Part shown: positions 49,236 through 60,700 of the stretch, piece by piece | Layout: each line of letters begins with the position of its first letter | Numbering within the stretch: the first letter of the stretch is position 1 | Assembly (NCBI RefSeq): GCF_037893015.1 | Contig: NC_133658.1 | Location: forward strand, 281,652,993 to 281,716,992 | DNA: 64,000 nt | Source: Macrotis lagotis | Lineage: Eukaryota; Chordata; Mammalia; Peramelemorphia; Peramelidae | Direction of reading: 5' to 3' | Translations under genes and position numbers: made by a program | The notes under the pieces: generated by a model | What the model was told of the DNA's origin: nothing | Seen by the model: only the letters and a program-made list of their open reading frames with translations | Databases searched by the model: none

Positions 49236-51720
49236 ATAACTAAGGTCATGTCTATTAAATGATTTTTTCAAGGTCACATATGTAGTAAAACTAGAAGAGC
49301 TAGGATTTCTGGGTTACAGTCATTTGATTGTGAAGTCAGTGCTTTTCCCAGTACAATATTATGCCTTTTTAGTCAGGTTACAGTTATCCAAAATAGTTCA
49401 TGAATGAAAAATATTTAATACCTTCTAAGATAATCACTCAGTATGTTTGTTTTGACTCTAATAGTTCACAGAAGGCAAATGTAGTTTTATATTAGCTTCT
49501 TTAAACATGAGACCAAAAGGAAAAATGATAGAATACATTCCAAAACCAAAATGAATTTTTTGATTATCCACCCCTACATTAACAAGAAGTTCAACTGTAT
49601 GTACAATATACAGAATAAAGATTCAATTTAAATATTAATATGTAAGGCATTATACAAAGTGCAATGGGTACAATTTCCTCCCCCTCAAAAATGACAGTGC
49701 CTGCCCTCAAGGAGCTTACATTCTATTAGACTACATCTAACAGTCAGAAAAGAAAGTCTTTCTTTCAAAATTTGTTGAATGAAATTGAATCCATTTGTCA
49801 TTAATGAAATAGGGGTGGGGAAATTTGGGACTTGTCTTAAATACAGTGTGTACCTCATGTTAGGAAAACTTAATACATTTTAAAACATCCATTACTATTA
49901 ATTTTTGTGAGGATGGGTGCAAATTTTTCACATTAAGAGAATTGGTTTCCTTTAAATAGCAAGTTCCCTAGTGCACTTAAAATAAAATTCAATTTAAAAT
50001 AAACTTCTATGAAAACAAATATTGTATACAATTAAAGTATAGCTAGCTACATTGTATTGCAAATCTCTCAAAAGAGTTGCCTCAAGCAAATGAAATCCAA
50101 TTTTGAACTAATTCTCAGTCTTCAGAAGAAGGTAGAGCCGTCAAATAACTTATTTAAGGTACATTCATGATGGAGGAGAAGAATTTCAGAATTTAGGATG
50201 CCTGCTGGCCAGAAGGGTGTTTGGAAGGGAGGTTTGAAACAAGAATAAAAATTGAAGCTTGTTTCGCTTTTAAAAATAGCAATAATAACTCTCTAAAATG
50301 TTACTTTATTTCAAAAATGTATACAGTAGAGTTAGCCAATTCAATACAAAATGGGCCTTTTCTGTTGAGAGAAATAACAATACTTTATCAATTGATTTTT
50401 CATCAAAATCCTTCCATTAAAATAAATAAGCATTTAAATTAATGAAATATATATTTATTAGTTTTCAAAAACTTTTAATGCTATCTCTAGACATAGAAAA
50501 GACACTTCAGCAATTCAAAAAATACTAATATCAATTTCATATATGAGCATTATCTTTAGTATGCCATTTGTAGTTTAAAACTGAAAAAATATTTTTGGTT
50601 TTCTTGGCACAATATCTCCTCCCATCACAGACATTAGAGAAGAGAACACAAAGTTATCCCCTAAATCATTGTAACTTTACAATACAATGCAATGAAATTT
50701 GAATATTCACTTTAAATTCTAAGGGCTCTTAGCAAAATAACCCCAATCCCTATTATTGGGTGGCATGATGTCACATCTAATTAATGTCATTTAAAAGAAA
50801 GCTACTTTAAGAAAAGCATGACAAAAAGCATTTTTGGATACATAAAATATAGGTTACAGTCATCCATTTACTTCCCCAAATTTAATACTTGAGTCTTTCA
50901 TACTCCAACAATTTGTATCCTCTCATTATAGAACTGGGACATATAAAGATTGGAAGACCAAATCTGATATGCAACAGAAATAAATCAAGATCATTCAAAG
51001 TTTCTCCTCCATTGACCATGCCATGAAATCCATATTACACCCTCTAATAAGAGAATGAAGTTCTTTAGGTTCTTGCTTTCTTTTAAAAATAGTTTTTTAA
51101 GTTGATAAAAAAAGTCAAAGCTACTAACTTTGCATTTTTTGTGCAAATAACTGTCTTGAGATTTTTTAACTAAAACTATCCACTTTCCTGAAGTTTTAAC
51201 AATAAAATCAACACTAAAATGGTCTTATAAATATCAAAAGGCTCTCCTTTAGTCATTATCATATAAAAGGCAAAGTAGAAAAAAAAAAAGCACTGCCTTC
51301 TAAAACCATTCAAAAAATTCATATACATATGTCTTCAAATAAAGCATCGTGACAAATCAAAACTACAAAGGCTTTTTAAAGCCACTCCAGAAACTTTCTT
51401 AAGGGTACCTGTTCTCAACTTTAGAGAAAAGTTGAAGAAAACTTTAGAGAAATTAGTTTCCCCAAAGTTTGCCATCTGCCCTGCTTTCAAAATTCTAATG
51501 TTATATCCCTATTTAAAAAAAAAGTCAAAAAGTAAAAAGAGGTATAATTTTGGCAGAGGTGGAAATGGGGGTATCATAAAATCACATATTTATTTTCATG
51601 GAGTTTAATTTATGATATAATTTGAGTTTAATTTCAAACTTTTAAATATACAAGGATTTGAGTAATTATATACTAGTTTAAAGAATCTCAAAACTGAAAG
51701 AGTCCTTAAAGAGCTTCATC

Positions 51721-51761
<41 letters not shown>

Positions 51762-54159
51762 TATATATATATACACATATATATATATATGTATGTATTT
51801 ACCTTCTAAAAGTATTATTCTTTTGAAATTATTTTCCTCTGACTCAACAACAGAAAAGGATAGGTAGTGATAGAAATGTCCATGAGGTCAGGGAATAACT
51901 AGTTTTTAATATCATAATCTGAAAAATCTCTGCCCCAAACGTTTTCTTCCTTCTTCCTCTTTCATTATCACCAGTCCAATCCTAAACTTGAGAGAAATCT
52001 CCACTAGTTGAACTGACTCTCCTTTGCTACTAGCAAGCTTTCCTTCTCTTAATCCAAGTGAGGAAATGGTAAAGTTAGAAGTGATTACTATCAAATTAAG
52101 AGGAAAGGTTACATTAAAAAAATAATGCAAGACAATGCTGTCATTTTTCTAATGACTCAGAAATTGGTCTTCCATTTTTGTGTCTTCTAGACTCTAATTT
52201 CTACTTCTCATTTTCTCTGGAGGTCAGTAGTCTAGCAAATTCCATAAGCATATGTAAGACTGCTTCTTTCCTTGGAGGTGAAACTCAATACATTTTACTA
52301 AAATCCCTGAAGGCCCTAATAGTCCAGTCTCTAAATAGTTATTCCATTTGTAAAGGTCTTGGAGTCCAACCCTTTATCTCCAGAATTTGGAACAGACTGG
52401 TTGTCTTTTTAAAATTCAGATTTTGAATTTTTGAATCAAATTCCAGCAGCAGAGGGTATCCTGTAAGAAGGACCTATGCTCTCAATAACTGACAGCCAAT
52501 AAGATCAAATGCACATAACTTACCTTTCCAGATCTAACTCCTATGAAAGTTCCACTTTCATTAGGTTCTCAAAGTAAAGAATAATATTAAAATGATTGCT
52601 TCCTGACCTTTTGGCCAGGGTTCATAATATTCAAATGATTTTCCACTACTCCTACTACAGGAGTAGTCCCTTTCTAGAAACCCATATACTGTACTGTGAT
52701 ATTGCAGCACATCACATATACAAAAATAAAGCAAGAAATTGCCATCCAAAATAAGAGAAAGGTCATTTCATCACAGTGCTTAATAAGATATTAAACAATA
52801 AGAGTAACATTTAATAAAAGCTAATTTAAAGTAATTTAATGGTACATAAACAAGTACATTTTTTTATTTAATCATTAAAAGATGGATATGGCAACTTGCC
52901 TGTTTTCCATCTCCCTGGCAAAGATTGGTGTTTTAACTTCTATTTTAAAGTTTACTTCTGTCAAGTTTCCTGACTCTACCCTGGCTCTGTAACAGAAACA
53001 CAACAATGGTCAAATCACAGTGATGCTGTAATAATAACTCTTTATTCCATTAACATTATTACTGAACATGAGCAGAATCCAGGCAAGACTTGAATCTACT
53101 CACACAAAGAGGACAATCACAGGATGGAGAGACCTTAAAAGCATTCACTTGCTCACATATTTCTTATGAACAGGTTAGAAAAAAAAATCCACCACGGTCA
53201 TGCCTATAAAGATCTATTTCTTCTGAACTCAAATAATTTAACCTCAAAGAATGATAATAAGAAATGGTTTTGTTTTTTTTTACAAAACAAATTTGTTAAG
53301 TGTGTATTTACTTAAAATTCATTAAATAAAAAAATTGCCACCAACTTAGATGACTTATAGACAGAATTGCTATCTGTACCCTTCAAAGCATAGAAATAAC
53401 TGAGGACTTCTCCTTCTTCAGGAATCACTTGCTCTGAGGTATTATCATTATAATTCAAACAATACTATGCTTGTTCTTCAGTTTTGATTCTCTAACTCTA
53501 ATGAGAGTTCTCTCTAGTTTATGTGGGAACAGCCCAGGAGGTAAAACACCATAAATTATAATCATATTGCTCAAAAATCTAAGGAAATATCATCTTAGGT
53601 GATTTTCACATTCAGAAAGATGAACATTTACCCTAAGTCTTCTCCTTCCAAGATATAGCCTATACCATAAGATGGACCAAAAATGCTTGACTGTTACCCT
53701 TGAAAATATCAATATGTGCTTCTCCAAATATAAAAACAAAGTTTTGGCAAATGAGCAGCAGGGACATACTGTCTAGAAAATTTAGAATGTAAAATCCTTA
53801 TTGAGAAATATTTTTAATATGTGAAATTGCACTTAATTTTTTCTTTCTAAAATATGTTAGAGTGAATAAAGGACAGTTCTTTATGTTATAGATTCTTAAA
53901 AGATATGACTACTGAATGGTATGGAATATATAAGTAATGTCATGGAAAACCCCAATACTTCTTTGTTGCAAGACAGGACATTCATATAATGAGTGACTGA
54001 ATACAAAATGAGGAAAATGTAGTTTGAAACCCAATTCTACTATGACATAAAATCCCTGACCATAAATATTAAAGCTGCATCTGGTGTTGACAATTTGCCG
54101 TATACAAAGAAACTTTGTCTCTGATTTATCAACAACGACAATAATTTTTAAAAAATGTT
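49236..54159 (-). other. QSOX2: SINE-free AT-rich block, possible long QSOX2 3' UTR
   Basis: No tRNA-SINE copy is found from the QSOX2 stop down to 49235, although the flanks carry one every 1-2 kb. Minus-strand AATAAA hexamers occur at 53041-53046, 52863-52868, 51589-51594, 50454-50459 and 50305-50310. One short old CORE/L2-like fragment (49650-49735) and an AT microsatellite are inside. It could be partly 3' UTR with alternative ends; the sequence alone does not fix the end. Confidence 0.35.
51721..51795. repeat. (AT)n-rich tract
   Basis: Interrupted AT repeats with ATATGT and ATACAC variants, in the block below the QSOX2 stop. Confidence 0.95.
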
Positions 54160-54701
54160 TTATACAGGTGAACGATAATACTTTACTTTCCACCATTTGG
54201 ACCTCATTCGTGAGAAAAAATACATTATCATCAAAAAGACAGATGATGCAACATATAGTAGAACGCACAGACTCATGTCAATGCTGGAAAATCCAGTCCC
54301 TAAGAAAGACCCAGACTGTTTGGTCTCTATATGAATCTTAGATTCATAGAGATGTTCAATTTTATCTCTGTCAAGTCTATTATTTAATTTATCTAAAAGA
54401 TGAGATTTGGGATCCAAAACATTTGGCAAATCCAGGTTCAGTTCTTGTTTTCCATTTGGTTTCTTCAGGATAGTATCTTCTTTTGACTCCTGTTTGGCCT
54501 CTAATACTATTTCATTAGGCTCATCCTGGTCTTCAGTATATTTATTTAATATATTTTCGATGCCATAATGATGCTTTAAAAACGTCAGCACTTGCACTTC
54601 ATTCCAGCTGTCTAGGCCTTTAATTTCCTCATGGCAGCCTGGGCAGAGATCTGGCGTTGGCCACTGAATCTTTGGAAATTTGGGATCTTCACTTGGCTGG
54701 C
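54160..54701 (-). CDS. QSOX2: QSOX2 last coding exon (C-terminal CxxC, linker, TM segment)
   Basis: 542 bp coding part after acceptor cctattttatag. Begins (G)QPSEDPKFPKIQWPTPDLCP, contains CPGC and VQVLTFLKHHYGIENIL, and ends KVKYYRSPV then TAA at 54160-54162. The middle (about residues NKYTEDQDEPNE to ETKQSGSFLG) is rich in charged residues and does not align well with human, as expected for this linker. One hydrophobic segment before the basic tail predicts a single-pass membrane anchor. Confidence 0.94.
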
Positions 54702-57700
54702 CTATAAAATAGGAAGAGAAAGGGAAACAAAAAATGGACAGAAGACATCAAATCAAGTCTATTCTTTTCTTTTACCAGAAATTCATCAAGGAGCATTTTA
54801 AAAACATATGCTAGAGAAAAAATACAAGTCTACAAAGACCCCATATATAGTGCTTTGCACATAAAAGGTACTCAAAAATATTAATTAAAACATTGATTCA
54901 TTATTTGAAGTGAAATTACAAATTATGTTTCATTAGATATTATTATTATTAAATAGTGATTATCTGGTCCTTTCAATTGCAATTTATTTCTGCTTATTTA
55001 ATTTCATGATCATCCTGACTCATCTCACAATGCTGATAGAGAGAGAGAGAGAGATTTACTTTCTTAGGAAGTGAGTTAAATTTAATTTTTCCTTAAGAAT
55101 TTTTCAGTACTCTTTGAAATCAGTAAAGACAATCCCTAAGTATTGGAAAAATAGAGTCAACAATAACTGTTAAGAGTTAACTTCTTCAAACTATCGTGTA
55201 TAGTGAATAAAACAGTATTACATATGTAAATTGTAACTAATGCTACATATCCTGATCCAGGTATTAAGTACAAACAGAAACCAATTTTCTTTAGTGCTTT
55301 ACTTATGTTTTTGTAATACAATGGATTAAATAAAAGCCAGTATTTTTAGTGTTGTTTTCCATCCATCTTTTATGAAGATTTATTTGTAGTGGAATTATTT
55401 TAAGCCTAATTTTAATCAAGTATTGATTTAAAAGTAGTTTAAATGCTAACTTTAAGAAAATGAATTCTGTTCAATTAGTAACACTTTCTCTTTAGTGGGT
55501 TCTATGTATGAAAGAAGACTTTAATATGATCTTAATGAAAATTATTCATACTCTAAGGCAGCTTCATATTTACTCACAGATATATCTAGCAACAGGAGAA
55601 GATAACATATCTACCAGGGAATCTAAATTCTTACTTAGTTTTGGAAAAGTTTAGTGATGCATTTCTTTTTTTGTTTGTTTGTTTACTTGGTTTTTTCCCA
55701 AGGCAGTGGGGTTAAGTGACTTATCCAAGGTCACATAACTAGGTCATTATTAAGTGTCAAGAGTCTGAATTTGAACTCAGGTCCTCCTGACTCTATTCAT
55801 TACACCACCTAGCTGCCCCCTAGTGATGCATTTCTAAAAAATGTACTCCAAAGTTGTTTCTGCCTAAACTTAGCACTGCTGCTATAGTCTGGGGGCAATT
55901 CAGACATGGCACCAGACAGAGAACCAAGTTTACCTTATTAAGAGAAGTCTGGTCTGGTCAGTGATTAAAACTCTCTTTGAGAAGTCTATGCTGAAGATTT
56001 TCTGTTCTGTGTTTTAGTATGAATAAAATTCACCTTATTGTGTTATCCAACTTATATAAAGAGGGATACCAGAACCCCATTATCAGCAGAATGTTTAACT
56101 CAAGTTTTTAATAGTAGGGATGACATGGGGCGGCTAGGTGGCGCAGTGGATAGAGCACCGGCCCTGGAGTCAGGAGTACCTGAGTTCAAATCCAGTCTCA
56201 GACACTTGATAATTACCGAGCTGTGTGGCCTTGGGCAAGCCACTTAACCCCATTTGCCTTGCAAAAACCTAAAAAAAAAATAGTAGGGATGAAGAGTCTT
56301 GGGTTAGCAGTACTCTCACACATGGTCTCCCATTGTGACCAAGGATTTATATTTAGGAGAAGGCATGATGAGATTAAAAGTGGCATTTAGGGTTTCAAAT
56401 TGTCTATATGTGATCTGAAATTGCAAAACTAGTTTCACTAGCTTTATATTTTAACAAATGATCCTATTGATTTTTCACTAAATGACAAAGCTGAAGAATT
56501 CTCAGTCTAAAGTAACACATTTAAAATTGTTCTACTTTGGATACTTCAACTTGTGAATATTTAAATAATCACAAATTTCAGAGTTCTAATGGACCTTAAG
56601 AGATCACCTGGGGGTGGAGCCAAGATGGTGGTGTAAAAGCAGAAATTCCCAGAAACTCATCACCCCCCAAAAAAACATCAAAAGTCGTCAAATTATGTCT
56701 AGGCAAAATCTAGAGGGGCAGAACCCACAGAAAGACTGAGTGATACAATTTCCCAGTCCAAGACAACTTAGGAAGATCTCCTGGACAGGTCTATTCCACT
56801 GGGACTGGGGGTTGGAAAAAGCTGCAGTGCAGTTACAGCCACAGAGCAGCACATGGACCCATGCCTGGGTCCATGGCAGAGGGGGTAGGAACAGCTGGAA
56901 GGAGTGGTGAGCTGCACCAGAGTGAATGTGGAGCAGACCTCTGGCCTCAGAGCAGCCCTGCAGTGAGAACCTGCAGTGGGAGTTGGTAGAGCCACTCAAC
57001 ACATCCAGCTCTCAGCCCATAGATGGTAAGGGGGTTGGGGGAGACTGCAGAGGTCCCTGTGCTCTTCCTGGGGCAGGACTCTGCTGTTTGCCCACTCAGA
57101 TACAAGTTGCAATTTGGGCTCCCAACTACCATAACTGAGCAGGGATTCTCCTCACAGCTCTAGGGCAGAGGGTAATCCTTGTGGTTTTGGGATCTCTTTC
57201 TGCTTCTAGGATCTCAGGGTAATTTTGCTGTATCATTTCTTGAAAAATGAATTCTAGGCTCTTTTCCTGGTCATGACTTTCAGGTAGCCCAATAATTTTT
57301 AAAATTATCTCTCCTGGATTTGTTTTCAAAGTCAGTCATTTTTCCAATGATAGTTCTCATTTTCTTCTAATTTGGGGGGGGTTAGGGGGTACAGTTTTAT
57401 TTCTTCCTGATTTCTTTCAAAGTCATCAGCTTCCTTTAGTTTCGTTCTGTATTTGAAGGAGTTATTTTCTTCAGAGAGCTTTTGATAGAAGAGAGGGAAG
57501 ATAGTAGGAGAGGGTACTCAGATACAACATACTTCTGAACAGGGACAGGAGGAAAGGAGAGCGAGAGAATGGAATAGATGAGAGAGGGGAGGAATGGAGT
57601 GGAGGGAAATGTAGCTAGTGATAGCAACTGTGGGAAAAATATTGAAGCAACTGCTCTGGTGGCTATGATTGGGGAAGGCAACTCATCCCAGAGACAGAGC

Positions 57701-60700
57701 ACACGCAAGAGAGCAGTCAGAGCCTCTCATAAGATCTTGGAGGAATTAAGATCCCTGTGGGTTGTCCCAAAACCTCCCCAAAGCCTTGGAAGTGCAGTAA
57801 ATCAGTTATAGGCTGAGGAAATGAGCAAACAATAGAGAAAGAAGAATTTGACCATAGAAAATTATTTTGGTCCCATGGAGGACCAAAATATATATACTCA
57901 GATGATGACAAAATCAAAGCTTCTGTACCCAAAACTTCCAGAGAAATAGAAAATTTCTCTGGGCTCAGGTTATGGATGAACTCAAAAAAGACTTTGAAAA
58001 GCAATTAAGGGAGGTAGAGGAAAAATTGGGAGGAGAAATGAGAACGATGCAGATAAATCATGAAAACCAAGTCAGCAACTTGGTGAAAGAAATACAAAAA
58101 ATACTGAAGTAATATGTTAAAAACCAGTTTAGGTCAAATGGGAAAAACAACACAAAAGATAAATGAGAAGAAGAATACCTTAAAAAAGCAGAATTGGCCA
58201 GCTGGAAAAGGAGATAAAAAAAAGCTCTCTGAAGAAAATAACTCCTTCAAATACAGAATGAAACTAAAGGAAGCTGATGACTTTGAAAGAAATCAGGAAG
58301 AAATAAAACTGTACCCCCTAACCCCCCCAAATTAGAAGAAAATGAGAACTATCTCATTGGAAAAATGACTGACTTTGAAAACAAATCCAGGAGATAATTT
58401 TAAAAATTATTGGGCTACCTGAAAGTCATGACCAGGAAAAGAGCCTAGAATTCATTTTTCAAGAAATGATACAGCAAAATTACCCTGAGATCCTAGAAGC
58501 AGAAAGAGATCCCAAAAGAAAAACTCCCAGGAATATTATAGCCAAATTCCCAAGTCAAGGAGAAAATGGTAAAAACTGCCAGAAACAAGCAGTTCAACTA
58601 CTGTGGCTTTATAGTCAGGATTACACAGGATCTGGCAGCATCTTCATTAAGGGCTCATAGGGGAAAAGATGGACTTTCAATGAAACAGGGGACTTTCACA
58701 CTTTCCTATTGAAACAACCAGAGCTGAACAGAAAGTTTCATCTCCAAGTACAGAACTCAGGTGAATCATAGAGGGGGTGGATGGGAAGGACTAATTATGA
58801 GGAACTTAATGATACTGAACTGTTTGTATTCCTGAATGAGAAGAAGATACTGATAACCCATAAGAACTTTCTTATTCATAAGAGCAGTTAGAAGGAGCTT
58901 ATATTGATAAGGCCCAGGAAGGAGCTGAATATAATGGCATAATATAGTAAAAAGATGGAGTCAATGGATGATAAAAGAAAGTACTGGGAGGAAGAGAAAG
59001 GAGAGGAATAAGGGGCTAAGATATTTCACATAAGAGTCAAGAAAAAGCTTTTTCAATGGAGTGGAATGGGGGAAGATGAGGTTGAATGAGTGAGCCTTCA
59101 TTCTCATCAGAAATGTCTCAGAGAGGAAATAACATATACACTTTACAGGGTATAGAAATTTATCTTACCCTAGAGAAAAATGAGAGGAAAGGGATGGGAT
59201 AAGGGGGAACAGGGGGAGGGAAAGGGGGAGTAGGTGATAGAAGAGAGGGAAGATAGTAGGAGAGGGTACTCAGATACAACATACTCCTGAACAGGGACAG
59301 GAGGAAAGGAGAGCGAGAGAATGGAATAGATGAGAGAGGGGAGGAATGGAGTGGAGGGAAATGTAGCTAGTGATAGCAACTGTGGGAAAAATACTGAAGC
59401 AACTGCTCTGGTGGCTATGATTGGGGAAGGCAACTCATCCCAGAGACAGAGCCACTGGAATCTGAACACAGACTAAAGTATACTTCCCCCCGCTCTATTC
59501 TTGAGGTTTCTCATCTTTTTTGGGGGGTGGGGGGGTTTATGATTATTCTCACAACAAGATTATTGTAGTAATGTAAAATAAACAAAAAAAATCATTTCAT
59601 TAAAAAAAAGGAGAGAACACCTAGAATTAAACATTTGGAAAAAGAAGAAAGGAAGGTTTAAGGAAAAGTGTCTTACCCAAATTGCATAGTCAATTAATGG
59701 TACAGTCAGGATCTCCCGACCACTAGTCTAAATCCTCTTTTATCTGCTCCAAACAACTGATCTGAGCAGTTTAAGTGATCTATTTTTTCATTCTGTTCCT
59801 ATTGTGCTTCTCAGGTTGTTGATGCAAACTTATTCTCTGGAAGTTGGATCAATTAAAAAAATGTGGGATTAGAAGCCAAGATGGCAGAGTTGCAGAGGAG
59901 GCTGTGAATCGTTATAAGAAAGATTACTAGACTGCTACTGGAATAACCTCAAACCCATACCAGGGTCTCATGAGACAACAAGAAATATCAAAACAAAGTC
60001 AAAAGGTTGAAGAAAATATAATGTATCTTCTAACAAATACAACTAATTGGAAATTAGATCAAGGAGAAAGAATTTAAGGGTCACTGAGCTACCTGAATAC
60101 CAGAACCAAAACCTACTCCTCTTATTTCAAGAAGCAGTAAAAGGAAACCTTCAGATCTTTAGAATCAGAGAGCAAAGTAGAAACAGAAGGAATCTATCAG
60201 TCATCTCCTGAAAGAAACTCCAAAATGAAAAATCTTAGGAATAAAATAACTAAAATCCAGAGCTTTCAGGTCAAAGAAAAAATTCTGCTGGAGTTAGAAA
60301 CAGGGTAGCTAGGTGGCACAGTAGACAGAGTACTGGCCTCTGGAGTCAGAAGGACCTGAGTTCAAATCTGAACTCAGACATTTGAAATACTTAGCAGTGT
60401 GACCTTGGGTAAATCACTTAGCTCCATTGCCTTGCAAACCATCCTTCCCGCCCCTGCCCCCCCCCAAAAAAAACTAGTTAGAAAGAAAGAATTCAAATAC
60501 TGGGTAATCACTACATATGTAGTCACACATGATTTAACAGTCACCACAATAAAGGAGAGGAATATTTGAATTATCATGTTCCAGAAGGCAAAGGATAGAG
60601 ACATACAGTTAAGAATTACTTATGCAGCAAAAGTGAATATATTCTTACAGAGAAAAAATGGATTTTTAATGAAATAGCATACTTACAAGCATTCCTAATG

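Larger units (their letters stand above)
56610..59611 (+). mobile_element. Nearly full-length HAL1-type (L1 lineage, ORF1-only) LINE with internal rearrangement
   Basis: Starts with an L1-style 5' end (GGAGCCAAGATGGTGG) and ends in an A-rich tail near 59600. It is flanked by an imperfect target duplication, agagatcacct at 56599-56609 and agagaacacct at 59612-59622. It holds a decayed ORF1 from about 57820 to 58660 (coiled-coil part MDELKKDFEKQLREVEEKL, then SHDQEKSLEFIFQEMIQQNY) but no reverse transcriptase frame, and is only 3 kb, which fits HAL1. Stops and frame changes break ORF1. About 0.5 kb near the 5' end (57177-57700) is made of extra inverted and direct copies of the element's own downstream parts. 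Confidence 0.75.

Noticed and set aside
56124-56280. tRNA gene
   Set aside because: A and B boxes belong to a SINE head; no cloverleaf acceptor stem or anticodon arm, and the copy has poly(A) and a target duplication.
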